NCBI RefSeq assembly: GCF_005081705.1
Contig: NZ_CP034876.1
Location: 71,236-135,235 of the forward strand
Source: Buchnera aphidicola (Hyperomyzus lactucae)
GTDB taxonomy: Bacteria > Pseudomonadota > Gammaproteobacteria > Enterobacterales > Enterobacteriaceae
DNA: 64,000 bases
Direction: 5' to 3'
The first letter of the stretch is position 1. Each line of letters begins with the position of its first letter. Position numbers and translations under genes: made by a program. The notes beneath the pieces were generated by a model. It made no database searches, was not told the origin of the DNA, and worked only from the letters and a program-made list of their open reading frames with translations. Shown piece after piece: positions 54,488-63,483 of the stretch.

Positions 54488-54645
54488 AATTCAAAAAAAA
54501 TACATAGTTGAAAGAATTAAATATTTTGATATTTTACTCGTTGAAGTTCTACTGAAATTAGCATAAAATAATTTTAAATAAAATTTAAAAATTAGAAAAA
54601 TATTTTTTTTTATTTAAAAAATTAATATTTAAAATGAGGCCATTA

Positions 54646-55914
54646 ATGAGTGAATTTAATTTAATTCAAACATTGCGCAATAGAGGTTTGATATCTTATA
54701 TTACAAACGAAGATAATTTAAATAAACTTATTGAAAGCAACTCAATTTCTCTTTATTGTGGATTTGATCCTACAGATGAAAGTTTACATATAGGTCATCT
54801 TTTACCTTTGATAATCTTAAAAAGATTTCAAATGGCAGGTCATAAACCTATAATTTTAATAGGAGGAGCTACGAGTTTGATTGGAGATCCTAGTTTTAAA
54901 AAAGAAGAACGTTTTTTAAATACCATTGATAATATTAATCAATGGACAGAAAAAATTAGCAAACAAATTTCCCATTTTTTGGATTTTACTTGTATTAAGA
55001 ATAGTGCATTATTATTAAATAATAATATATGGTTTGATAAAATCAATATTTTATCATTCCTAAGAGATGTTGGAAAATATTTTTCAATTAACAAAATGAT
55101 TAATCGAGCAGCAATTAAAAAACGTATTATTAGACCAGATCGAGGGATTTCATTTACAGAATTTTCCTATAATTTATTACAAGCATATGATTTTTTTATT
55201 TTAAATCAAGAGTATCAAGTCAATCTTCAAATTGGAGGGGCGGATCAATGGGGTAATATTGCTTCGGGAATGCATTTGATAAATAAAAAATCTAAAAAAG
55301 AAGTATATGGTTTAACAGTACCCCTTCTTATTCAGTCAAATGGAATGAAATTTGGTAAAACTGAATCGGGAACTATTTGGTTAGATGCGAATAAAACTAG
55401 TCCTTATAAATTCTATCAGTTTTGGATGAATATAGAAGATTCCAATGTTTATGATTTTTTAAAAATGTTTACTTTTATAAAAGTATCAGAAATTAACATA
55501 AGAGAACAAAAGAAATTTACTAACAATCAAATTGTACACGATAAAAGTGTTCTTGCAAAACATATTACTCTTTTGGTGCACGGAAAGAAACAATTATTAG
55601 CAGCGGAAAGAATTACAGAATTTCTTTTTTCTAAAAAGATTATTGATATTCAAGAATCTGATTTACAACAATTAAGACAAGATGGTATACCTTCCATTCA
55701 AGTAAATAATATAAAAGATTTACAAGAAGCATTAGTACTATCTTCATTAGCAAAATCTCGAACTCAAGCTAAAAATATGATAATGTCAAATTCTATATCT
55801 ATTAATACTCAAAGAATAAGCAAAAATCATATTTTTAATAATCACGATAAATTATTTGGAAAATTTACTCTATTATCTAGAGGGAAAAAACACCATTTTT
55901 TATTATGTTGGTAA
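54646..55914 (+). CDS. tyrS: Tyrosyl-tRNA synthetase
   Basis: Class I synthetase for tRNA-Tyr; 422 residues (E. coli 424). ATG 54646 (MSEFNLIQ) is chosen because GAGG ends six bases upstream; ATG 54634 overlaps that site. HIGH motif is HIGH near 46-49, KMSKS is KFGKT near 231-235, and YCGFDPT near 35-41 and GGADQWGN near 191-198 bind tyrosine. The C-terminal S4 domain (about 350-422) is complete. Confidence 0.96.
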   Translation: MSEFNLIQTLRNRGLISYITNEDNLNKLIESNSISLYCGFDPTDESLHIGHLLPLIILKRFQMAGHKPIILIGGATSLIGDPSFKKEERFLNTIDNINQWTEKISKQISHFLDFTCIKNSALLLNNNIWFDKINILSFLRDVGKYFSINKMINRAAIKKRIIRPDRGISFTEFSYNLLQAYDFFILNQEYQVNLQIGGADQWGNIASGMHLINKKSKKEVYGLTVPLLIQSNGMKFGKTESGTIWLDANKTSPYKFYQFWMNIEDSNVYDFLKMFTFIKVSEINIREQKKFTNNQIVHDKSVLAKHITLLVHGKKQLLAAERITEFLFSKKIIDIQESDLQQLRQDGIPSIQVNNIKDLQEALVLSSLAKSRTQAKNMIMSNSISINTQRISKNHIFNNHDKLFGKFTLLSRGKKHHFLLCW

Positions 55915-55915
55915 T

Positions 55916-56314
55916 TTAATTTGAATTAATTGAAAAACTTTCGCCACAACCGCAAAAATTTTCTAATTTAGAATTGTAAAATTTAAAAACTTGATTAATA
56001 TTATCTTTTACAAAATCTATTCTTACTCCTTCTAAAAACGGTATTTCTTTAGAAGAAATATATATAAGAATATTTTTATAAAAAAATACTATTTCCTTTT
56101 CATCGTTTGCTTGTGTTAATTCTGAAGTTTTTACTAACTTCATAGTATAACGAAAACCTGCACATCCTGATTTTTTTATTCCTAATCTTATTCCTTTATT
56201 ATCAGAATTTAAATTAATTAAAAAAGAAATTTGTTTTAGAGCATCTTGACTTATTAAAACACCTTTCCATTGATTTTTTTTAGGGGCATAAGTATTGATT
56301 TTATCTGTATTCAT
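55916..56314 (-). CDS. sufA: Iron-sulfur carrier protein SufA
   Basis: A-type carrier that hands Fe-S clusters to target proteins. 132 residues. The three ligand cysteines are Cys51 (SGCAGF), Cys121 and Cys123 (FCGCGESF). Similarity favours SufA over ErpA or IscA: the WKGVLIS start, LGIKKSGCAGF, VDFVKDNINQVFKFYN and the CGCGESF end all match E. coli SufA, and ydiK lies next door as in E. coli. sufBCDSE are not adjacent, so this is an orphan member that must work with another scaffold. Confidence 0.9.
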   Translation of the reverse strand: MNTDKINTYAPKKNQWKGVLISQDALKQISFLINLNSDNKGIRLGIKKSGCAGFRYTMKLVKTSELTQANDEKEIVFFYKNILIYISSKEIPFLEGVRIDFVKDNINQVFKFYNSKLENFCGCGESFSINSN

Positions 56315-56550
56315 AGTATTCTCTTGGTTTTAATGTTTTATAGAAATAAAAAGTAATTTTATTTAAAATATAGTGTTATTTTAATGAATTATTTATGTTT
56401 TTAATAATATTATTTTTTATTAATTATTTTATAAATTTTAATGTTATAATTAATTTATATTTCTAAAAGAAATAAAATTTTTTATAAAACTAGATTAATT
56501 CTTTACAAGAAATTATTTACAATATAAAAATATTGAGGTGAAACAATCAT

Positions 56551-57633
56551 ATGCAAAATCCAAAGGAAGAAATGGATTTATCGCAGTTTATTTTATCACT
56601 GATATTTATTATTTCTATGGGTGTGATGAGTTTTTTAATCATCCATCCATTTATATTAGGATTTTCTTGGGCTAGTATGATTGTTATTGCTACTTGGCCC
56701 CTTATGTTGAAGATACAAAAATTTTTAGGGGGTAAGCGTTCTCTTGCAGTAATAATAATGATAATAATTTTGTTATTGTTATTTATTATCCCAGTATTTT
56801 TTTTAGTAAACAGTTTGATAGCAACAAGTATACCTCTTATTCATTGGTTTAGCTCTAATACTCTAGAATTTCCAGAATTAGCATGGCTTCAAGATATTCC
56901 TCTTATTGGAAAAAAAATATTTATTAGCTATCAAGAGCTACTAGAAGGCGATGGAGGAGAATTAATTCGCGAAGTAAGACCCTACATGGGACGTACGACT
57001 GAATTTTTTATCATTCAAACTAAAAATTGTGGACTTTTTTTTATTCATTTAATACTAATGTTACTATTTAGTACTTTACTTTATTGGAACGGTGAGAAGA
57101 TTAGTAGTTCTATTCGTTACTTTGCTTTTCGACTTAGTAAAAAAAATGGAGAAGCCATTGTTTTGTTGGCAGTTCAAGCTATTAGAGCTGTCGCTTTAGG
57201 CGTAGCTGTAACAGCATTAATTCAAGCTGCTTTGTCTGGTATAGGATTGTTAATTTCTGGTGTTCCTTATTGGGCATTATTAATGATAATAATTTTTTTT
57301 TCTTGCCTAATACAATTAGGACCATTACCTATTTTAATTCCATCAATTATATGGCTTTATTGGAATAATAATGCTACTTGGGGTACAATATTATTAATAT
57401 GGAGTACTCTTGTCTTTATACTTGATCATATACTGAGACCATTTTTTATACGTATAGGAGCAGATTTACCTATTTTGTTGATTTTATCTGGAGTTATTGG
57501 TGGTTTATTAGTTTTTGGAATAATTGGTTTGTTTGTTGGTCCAGTGGTATTAATAATATTTTATCGTTTAATAATATCATGGATGTACGGCATTTCTATT
57601 GGATCTTTTTTAAAAAATACGCCATTAAAATAA
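56551..57633 (+). CDS. ydiK: AI-2E family transporter YdiK
   Basis: Inner-membrane protein of the UPF0118/AI-2E exporter family; substrate of YdiK itself is not established. 360 residues (E. coli 370), starting ATG 56551 after GAGGTG. About seven membrane helices: two near the N terminus (16-60), one at 68-88, one near 160-178 and a cluster from 210 to 345. The family's PSIIWLYW and HILRPFFI segments lie near 267 and 293. Divergent from sufA. Confidence 0.92.
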   Translation: MQNPKEEMDLSQFILSLIFIISMGVMSFLIIHPFILGFSWASMIVIATWPLMLKIQKFLGGKRSLAVIIMIIILLLLFIIPVFFLVNSLIATSIPLIHWFSSNTLEFPELAWLQDIPLIGKKIFISYQELLEGDGGELIREVRPYMGRTTEFFIIQTKNCGLFFIHLILMLLFSTLLYWNGEKISSSIRYFAFRLSKKNGEAIVLLAVQAIRAVALGVAVTALIQAALSGIGLLISGVPYWALLMIIIFFSCLIQLGPLPILIPSIIWLYWNNNATWGTILLIWSTLVFILDHILRPFFIRIGADLPILLILSGVIGGLLVFGIIGLFVGPVVLIIFYRLIISWMYGISIGSFLKNTPLK

Positions 57634-57977
57634 CAGTTTAATTATTACTAATATAATAGATAAAATAAATAGTTTTAATAAAATATAATTTAAAATTATG
57701 ATAATATATAAAAAATTAGTTATATCAAAAAAAGACTAAACAATTATTGTATTATATAAAAATATTTTTTAAAACTTGAACTTCATCTTATTTCCTGTGT
57801 GAAACTTCTGTTATATTATTTAACGTATACTAATAAAAATTATTCTCCCTAATATTACATTTTTTTATAAAGTATTTTAAAAAACTATTAGAGATAAGAT
57901 TATGACTGGCTAGTTTTTCGTGATTGTTATCACATCTTGCTATTCTTTCCAGAATAAAAATTCATTTAGAGAACAAA
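57634..57977 (+). other. Intergenic region upstream of aroH
   Basis: About 340 bases with no open frame and no RNA gene that I recognise. I looked for a TrpR operator (GTACTAGTTAACTAGTAC-like palindrome), expected before aroH in E. coli, and did not find one. Confidence 0.55.
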
Positions 57978-59024
57978 ATGAAAAAAACAGATGAACTACG
58001 TACAATACGAATTGATCCATTAATAACTCCATCTGAATTGGCACAGAAATATGCTATTACTTCAGATATTATGGACACTGTTATTACAACAAGACAAAAT
58101 ATTGCTCGTATTATGACCGGAGAAGATTTGCGATTACTTGTCGTAATAGGTCCATGTTCAGTTCATGATCCTATTGCTGCAGTAGAATATGCACAGAGAT
58201 TGTATGAATTAAGAGTAAAGTATAAAGATCGTCTTGAAATTATCATGCGTACATATTTTGAAAAACCAAGAACAGTAGTAGGATGGAAAGGATTAATTTC
58301 AGATCCAGATTTAGATGGTAGTTTTCGAGTGAATCATGGATTAGCTCTAGCTCGCAAATTATTATTAGATATAAATGCATTGGGAATGCCTGCTGCAACA
58401 GAATTTCTAGATATAGTTATAGGGCAATTTATTGCAGATTTAATTAGTTGGGGTGCTATTGGAGCCAGAACAACTGAAAGTCAAATTCACAGAGAAATGG
58501 CTTCTGCTCTTTCTTGTCCAGTAGGTTTTAAAAATGGTACTGATGGAAATATAAGAATCGCCATTGATGCCATTCGTGCTGCAAAAGTACGACATTTGTT
58601 TTTCGCTCCTAATAAAAATGGACAAATGACAATTAACCATACTAGCGGTAATCCATATGGTCATATAATTATGAGAGGTGGTCGTGCTCCTAATTATCAT
58701 GCTGATGATATTAATTTAGCGGTCAAATATTTACGTGAATTTAATTTATTAGAATATTTAATGATAGATTTTAGTCATGGTAATTGTTTAAAAGAACATC
58801 TTCGTCAAAAAAATGTTTCTAAATCAGTTTCAAATCAAATTGCTAATGGTTCTAAAGCTATTTTTGGTGTTATGATTGAAAGCTTTTTAGAAGAAGGTTT
58901 CCAGAAAGTAGTGAACAATCAATCATTAATATATGGAAAATCAATTACTGATGCGTGTTTAAATTGGAAAGATAGTACTTTAATTATAAAACAATTAGCA
59001 GATGCCGTAGATAGTCGTTTTTAA
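57978..59024 (+). CDS. aroH: DAHP synthase, tryptophan-type (AroH)
   Basis: Condenses PEP and erythrose-4-phosphate, the first step to chorismate. ATG 57978 gives 348 residues, equal to E. coli AroH. The metal and PEP residues are in VIGPCSVHD (Cys60), RTYFEKPRTVVGWKG and DFSHGN. It is AroH-like throughout (AIGARTTESQIHREMASALSCP). Val147, Gly149 and Ala177, positions where changes relieve Trp inhibition in E. coli AroH, are kept, so feedback may persist. A strong terminator follows. With tkt and talA supplying erythrose-4-phosphate, it serves aromatic provisioning. Confidence 0.95.
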   Translation: MKKTDELRTIRIDPLITPSELAQKYAITSDIMDTVITTRQNIARIMTGEDLRLLVVIGPCSVHDPIAAVEYAQRLYELRVKYKDRLEIIMRTYFEKPRTVVGWKGLISDPDLDGSFRVNHGLALARKLLLDINALGMPAATEFLDIVIGQFIADLISWGAIGARTTESQIHREMASALSCPVGFKNGTDGNIRIAIDAIRAAKVRHLFFAPNKNGQMTINHTSGNPYGHIIMRGGRAPNYHADDINLAVKYLREFNLLEYLMIDFSHGNCLKEHLRQKNVSKSVSNQIANGSKAIFGVMIESFLEEGFQKVVNNQSLIYGKSITDACLNWKDSTLIIKQLADAVDSRF

Positions 59025-59030
59025 CTTATA

Positions 59031-59060
59031 TGCTAGTCAAAAAATTTTGACTAGCATCTT
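59031..59060 (+). terminator. Terminator after aroH
   Basis: TGCTAGTCAAAA (59031-59042) pairs perfectly with TTTTGACTAGCA (59045-59056) and is followed by TCTTTT. It starts six bases after the aroH stop, the clearest terminator in this part of the window. Confidence 0.8.
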
Positions 59061-59138
59061 TTGAGATTTAAAAAATATTTGTTCATATAAGAATATATAC
59101 TACATGAACTATTAATATTTTCAATTAAGGATTTAAGA

Positions 59139-61067
59139 ATGCCTGTAATAAGATTTTGTGATGGAAGTCAGCAGGTGTACGAACGTTCTGTTTCATTAAT
59201 AGAAGTTATTAAAAATAAAAAACCTAGTATAATAAAATCTATTCTTGCGATTTCTGTTAATAGTCGTTTTTCAAATTTTAATACTTTAATCACAGAAGAT
59301 TCTTTTATAAAGTTTATCCAAAGACAAGATCATGAAGCGTTAAATATTATTCGATATTCTTGTGCTCAACTTTTAAGTTACGCTGTACAAAATATATGGC
59401 CTATGGCACAAATTGCTGAAAGTAACATTACAAATAATGGTTTTTACTGCGATATAGATTTAAAAAATAAAATTTCAGAGGCAGATCTTTTTTTATTAGA
59501 AAAAAATATGAAAATTCTTATAAAAAAAGAATATGATATATTACATAAGTTAGTTTCTTATTCTCAAGCGATTGAGATATTTCAAAAACGTTTTGCAAAA
59601 TATAAAATATTCTTACTTAATAAAAATATTAATTATACAAAGACAATTCCTTTGTATTATCATGAAAGTTATGTAGATATTGATATAGGTATGCAAGTAT
59701 ATAACATAAAGTTTTGTAAATATTTTAAAATACAAAAAATTGGAGGTGCTTATTGGGAAGGAAATAATAAAAATAAGATGTTACAGCGGATTTATGGTAC
59801 TGCATGGTCTAATCAAAATGAATTAAATAAACATATAAATTATTTACATGAAATAGAAAAAAGAGATCATAGAAAACTTGGAACTTTTCTTGATCTATAT
59901 CATGTGCAAGAAGAATCTCCAGGGATGATTTTTTGGCATAATAAAGGTTGGATTATTTTTCATGAATTAGAAAATTTTGTTAGAGAAAAATTAAAAGAAT
60001 ATAGATATAAAGAAGTTAAAACACCATTATTAATAGATAAATTAATATGGGAAAAAAGTGGACATTGGGATAATTATAAAAATGCAATTTTTACTACATT
60101 ATCAGAACATCGAGAATACTGCATTAAACCTATGAATTGCCCTGGACATGTTCAAATTTTTAATAGCAAATTGAAATCTTATCGAGATTTACCTATTCGA
60201 ATGGCAGAATTTGGTAGTTGTCATCGTAATGAACCTTCAGGTTCATTACATGGTCTTATGAGAGTACGTAATTTCACTCAAGATGATGCTCATATTTTTT
60301 GTACGAAAGAACAAGTGCGCACTGAAATTAACAATTGTATTAAAATGATATATGATTTATATAGTATATTTAATTTTAAAAAAATCTTAGTCAAACTTTC
60401 TACTCGTCCAGAAAAAAGAATTGGTACTGATTCTTTGTGGGATCAATCAGAAAAAGATTTATCTGATATGTTAATAGAAAATCATTTATCATTTGAATAT
60501 CAATTGGGAGAAGGTGCTTTTTATGGACCTAAAATTGAATTTATTTTACAGGATTCTTTAGACCGGAACTGGCAATGTGGAACAATTCAACTGGATTTTT
60601 ACTTACCTTTACGTTTAAATTCATTTTATATTAATGAAAATAATGAACGTAAAGTGCCTGTGATTATTCACCGAGCTATATTAGGTTCAATTGAGCGTTT
60701 TATTGGTATATTAATTGAAGAATGTTCAGGAAATTTGCCAACATGGTTATCTCCAGTACAAGTAGTAATACTTAGTATTAATAATATTGGTTTGGATTAT
60801 ATTAAAAAATTAGTTAAAAATTTTTCTGATCTAAATATCCGTATAGAATCTGATCTCAGAAATGAAAAAATCGGTTTTAAAATTCGCGAACATATACTTC
60901 ATAAAATTCCTTATATATTAATTTGTGGAGAAAAAGAAATTAGTGCTAACAAGATATCTGTTCGAGACAGAAATGGTAATCATTTTACAATGATCGATAT
61001 TGATATTTTTATTAAAAAGTTACAAAAAGAAATTATTACTCGTAACTTTTATCAAATGGAGGAATAA
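59139..61067 (+). CDS. thrS: Threonyl-tRNA synthetase, editing site lost
   Basis: Class II synthetase; 642 residues, the same as E. coli. TGS domain (1-62), editing domain (about 63-224), catalytic core and anticodon domain are all present. The aminoacylation zinc ligands are kept (Cys in MNCPGH, His in DDAHIF, His in VIHRAILGS; Cys334/His385/His511 in E. coli). The four editing residues that remove Ser from tRNA-Thr are all replaced, in a gap-free alignment: His73 to Tyr, His77 to Gln, Cys182 to Asp, His186 to Gln. It should charge Thr but not proofread Ser. Starts the thrS-infC-rpmI-rplT-pheST cluster. Confidence 0.96.
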   Translation: MPVIRFCDGSQQVYERSVSLIEVIKNKKPSIIKSILAISVNSRFSNFNTLITEDSFIKFIQRQDHEALNIIRYSCAQLLSYAVQNIWPMAQIAESNITNNGFYCDIDLKNKISEADLFLLEKNMKILIKKEYDILHKLVSYSQAIEIFQKRFAKYKIFLLNKNINYTKTIPLYYHESYVDIDIGMQVYNIKFCKYFKIQKIGGAYWEGNNKNKMLQRIYGTAWSNQNELNKHINYLHEIEKRDHRKLGTFLDLYHVQEESPGMIFWHNKGWIIFHELENFVREKLKEYRYKEVKTPLLIDKLIWEKSGHWDNYKNAIFTTLSEHREYCIKPMNCPGHVQIFNSKLKSYRDLPIRMAEFGSCHRNEPSGSLHGLMRVRNFTQDDAHIFCTKEQVRTEINNCIKMIYDLYSIFNFKKILVKLSTRPEKRIGTDSLWDQSEKDLSDMLIENHLSFEYQLGEGAFYGPKIEFILQDSLDRNWQCGTIQLDFYLPLRLNSFYINENNERKVPVIIHRAILGSIERFIGILIEECSGNLPTWLSPVQVVILSINNIGLDYIKKLVKNFSDLNIRIESDLRNEKIGFKIREHILHKIPYILICGEKEISANKISVRDRNGNHFTMIDIDIFIKKLQKEIITRNFYQMEE

Positions 61068-61070
61068 AGT

Positions 61071-61610
61071 ATTAAAGGTGGAAAAAGAATTCAACTAACA
61101 CGTCCTAATCGAATAAATAGTGAAATACGTGCTATTAAAGTTCGCCTTACAGGTGTCGAAGGTAATCAAATGGGTATAGTTCATTTGCGTGAAGCCTTAG
61201 AAAAATCTGAGGAATTAGGATTAGATTTAGTAGAAATTAGTCCAAATGCTGAGCCTCCTGTTTGTCGAATCATGGATTATGGGAAGTTTCTTTACGAAAA
61301 AAGCAAATCTTCTAAGGAACAGAAAAAAAAACAAAAAGTTGTTCAGATAAAAGAAATTAAATTTCGTCCAGGAACAGATGAAGGCGATTATCGAGTTAAA
61401 TTGCGTAATTTGATGCGTTTTTTAGAAGATGGAGATAAAGTTAAGATTACTTTGCGATTTAGAGGTCGTGAAATGGCACATCAAAAGATTGGTGTTGATG
61501 TTTTAAATAGAGTTAAAAACGATTTAATTGAGTTAGCAACAGTTGAATCATTTCCATCTAAAATTGAAGGTCGTCAAATGATAATGATTTTAGCACCAAA
61601 GAAAAAATAG
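61071..61610 (+). CDS. infC: Translation initiation factor IF-3, AUU start
   Basis: Binds the 30S subunit, blocks premature 50S joining and checks the start codon. The start is the rare ATT at 61071 with a strong GGAGGA ending seven bases upstream, three bases after the thrS stop; from there [18 protein letters not shown] aligns with the E. coli N terminus, giving 179 residues (E. coli 180). The first ATG (61170) would remove the N-terminal domain. The AUU start is the basis of IF-3 autoregulation in E. coli, so this control appears retained. The linker [12 protein letters not shown] and C domain are intact. Confidence 0.95.
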   Translation: MKGGKRIQLTRPNRINSEIRAIKVRLTGVEGNQMGIVHLREALEKSEELGLDLVEISPNAEPPVCRIMDYGKFLYEKSKSSKEQKKKQKVVQIKEIKFRPGTDEGDYRVKLRNLMRFLEDGDKVKITLRFRGREMAHQKIGVDVLNRVKNDLIELATVESFPSKIEGRQMIMILAPKKK

Positions 61611-61697
61611 TCATTTTTAAATATATATCTTTAGAAATCAATGTATAATTTTTTAGAATAATTTCTTATATTTTTATAATTTAAAAAGAAATATTTC

Positions 61698-61895
61698 ATG
61701 CCAAAAATTAAAACTTTAAAAAGTGCAGCTAAACGTTTTAAAAAAACTGCATCTGGTAAATTTAAACGCAAACAAGCAAATTTACGTCATATTTTAACAA
61801 AAAAAACAACAACTAAAAAACGTCATCTTCGTCCTAAGATTTTAGTATCTAAAGGAGATATAGATAGAGTTAAATCTTTTTTACCATATGCGTAA
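61698..61895 (+). CDS. rpmI: 50S ribosomal protein L35
   Basis: Small basic protein of the large subunit; 65 residues, the same as E. coli. [21 protein letters not shown] and the [13 protein letters not shown] segment are typical. Located between infC and rplT as in E. coli. Confidence 0.97.
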   Translation: MPKIKTLKSAAKRFKKTASGKFKRKQANLRHILTKKTTTKKRHLRPKILVSKGDIDRVKSFLPYA

Positions 61896-61937
61896 ATTCA
61901 TTTATCTTATTAAGATTTTACGAATAGGAGAGCATAC

Positions 61938-62294
61938 ATGGCTCGTGTAAAACGTGGTGTAATCGCTCACGCCCGTCATAAAAAAATCTTAAAACAAGCC
62001 AAAGGTTATTACGGAGCTCGTTCTCGTATTTATAGAGTTGCGTATCAAGCAGTAATTAAAGCCGGTCAATATGCTTATCGTGATCGAAGACAGCGAAAAA
62101 GACAATTTCGTCAATTGTGGATTTCCCGTATTAATGCTGCTGTGCGTCAAAGTCAAATGTCTTATAGTAATTTTATTTTTGGTTTAAAAAAAGCATCAAT
62201 TAATATTGATCGAAAAGTATTGTCTGATATTGCTGTATTTGATATGTTTTCATTTAATGCATTAGTTAAAAAAGCAAAAGAAGCTTTATTATAA
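61938..62294 (+). CDS. rplT: 50S ribosomal protein L20
   Basis: Needed for early large-subunit assembly and, in E. coli, represses rpmI-rplT translation. 118 residues, the same as E. coli. [20 protein letters not shown] and the [18 protein letters not shown] block are conserved. AGGAGAG lies about ten bases before the start. Confidence 0.97.
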   Translation: MARVKRGVIAHARHKKILKQAKGYYGARSRIYRVAYQAVIKAGQYAYRDRRQRKRQFRQLWISRINAAVRQSQMSYSNFIFGLKKASINIDRKVLSDIAVFDMFSFNALVKKAKEALL

Positions 62295-62316
62295 AGAATA
62301 TATTACAATACATAAG

Positions 62317-62339
62317 AGGGGAAAGTTAATCTCCCCTCC
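62317..62339 (+). other. GC-rich hairpin after rplT
   Basis: GAGGGGA (62317-62323) pairs with TCCCCTC (62333-62339) around a nine-base loop. No T tail follows. The run of G and C in an otherwise AT-rich intergenic region suggests a maintained RNA structure, 22 bases after the rplT stop. Confidence 0.5.
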
Positions 62340-62410
62340 AATATACTAAACTAGTAATATTAAGTATAATATTTATTATATTTCATATTTAAAATTATTG
62401 GCTTAAAAAT

Positions 62411-62434
62411 AAGCTTCCTTTATGGAAGCTTTTT
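62411..62434 (+). terminator. Terminator/attenuator-like hairpin before pheS
   Basis: AAGCTTCC (62411-62418) pairs with GGAAGCTT (62424-62431), loop of five bases, followed by TTT. It ends about 50 bases before pheS, where E. coli has the pheST attenuator. I find no leader peptide rich in Phe codons upstream. Confidence 0.65.
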
Positions 62435-62484
62435 AGTATTTTAACATTATATTTGAAAGTACATAAATTAAAAAAGAACATAAA

Positions 62485-63474
62485 ATGTTAACTTTAAATG
62501 AATTATTTAAAAGTATCAAAAAAGATATAAAAAATTCAAAAAAAATAGAAGAATTAAATGAAATTCGTATTAAATATTTAGGAAAAAAAGGTATTTTTAC
62601 TTCTTATATCAGGAATTTAAAAAATTTTTCTTTTGAAGAAAAAAAAAAATATAGTATGATTATTAATCAAATAAAACAAGAAATTATCAGTAAAATTAAT
62701 CATAAAAATCAAGAATTAACTGCTTTTATTTTAGAAAAACGCATTAAAAAAGAACATATTGATATATCTCTTCCTGGACGTCGTACTGAAAATGGTTTTT
62801 TGCATCCTATAACATATACTATTAATTATATAAAAAACTTTTTTTATAAATTAGGTTTTCAATCAATCAATAGTCCCGAAATAGAAGATGAATATCATAA
62901 TTTTGATGCTTTAAATATTCCTAAAAATCATCCAGCTAGAGATAGTCAAGATACTTTTTGGTTAGATGATAATCGATTATTGCGAACTCAGACTTCAAGT
63001 ATGCAAATTCGAATTATGAAAGAAGAAAAACCTCCTATTCGATTAATTTTTCCTGGTAAAGTATATCGGAACGATTATGATACTACACATACACCTATGT
63101 TTCATCAGATAGAGGGTTTGATAGTTGATAAAAATATTAATTTTTCCAATTTAAAATGGATTATATATAATTTTTTATATGATTTTTTTGGTAAAGATGT
63201 TTCTATTAAATTTCGTCCATCTTATTTTCCTTTTACTGTACCTTCTGCAGAAGTAGATATTATCAATAATCATGGAAAATCTTTAGAAATATTAGGATGT
63301 GGGATGGTTCATCCTAATGTTTTAAAGAATGTTAATATTGATTCCGGTATTTATTCAGCTTGTGCTTTTGGTATAGGAATTGAACGAATTACAATGTTGC
63401 GTTACGGAATTTCTGATCTTCGATCTTTTTTTGAAAACGATATAAGATTTTTAAAACAATTTAAATATAATTAG
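62485..63474 (+). CDS. pheS: Phenylalanyl-tRNA synthetase alpha subunit
   Basis: Catalytic subunit of the (alpha-beta)2 enzyme; 329 residues (E. coli 327). N-terminal coiled coil (about 1-85) binds tRNA. Class II motifs follow: FQSINSPEIEDEYHNFDALN (motif 1 region), HPARDSQDTFW, TPMFHQIEGL (motif 2) and AFGIGIERITMLRYG (motif 3). Ten bases before pheT. Confidence 0.95.
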   Translation: MLTLNELFKSIKKDIKNSKKIEELNEIRIKYLGKKGIFTSYIRNLKNFSFEEKKKYSMIINQIKQEIISKINHKNQELTAFILEKRIKKEHIDISLPGRRTENGFLHPITYTINYIKNFFYKLGFQSINSPEIEDEYHNFDALNIPKNHPARDSQDTFWLDDNRLLRTQTSSMQIRIMKEEKPPIRLIFPGKVYRNDYDTTHTPMFHQIEGLIVDKNINFSNLKWIIYNFLYDFFGKDVSIKFRPSYFPFTVPSAEVDIINNHGKSLEILGCGMVHPNVLKNVNIDSGIYSACAFGIGIERITMLRYGISDLRSFFENDIRFLKQFKYN

Positions 63475-63483
63475 TGAGAAAAA

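Noticed and set aside
55916..56314. ErpA or IscA
   Set aside because: All A-type carriers share the cysteines, but the N-terminal and core sequence and the ydiK neighbour match SufA best.
56315..56550. RprA small RNA, present between sufA and ydiK in E. coli
   Set aside because: No matching core sequence and no GC-rich terminator stem in this interval.
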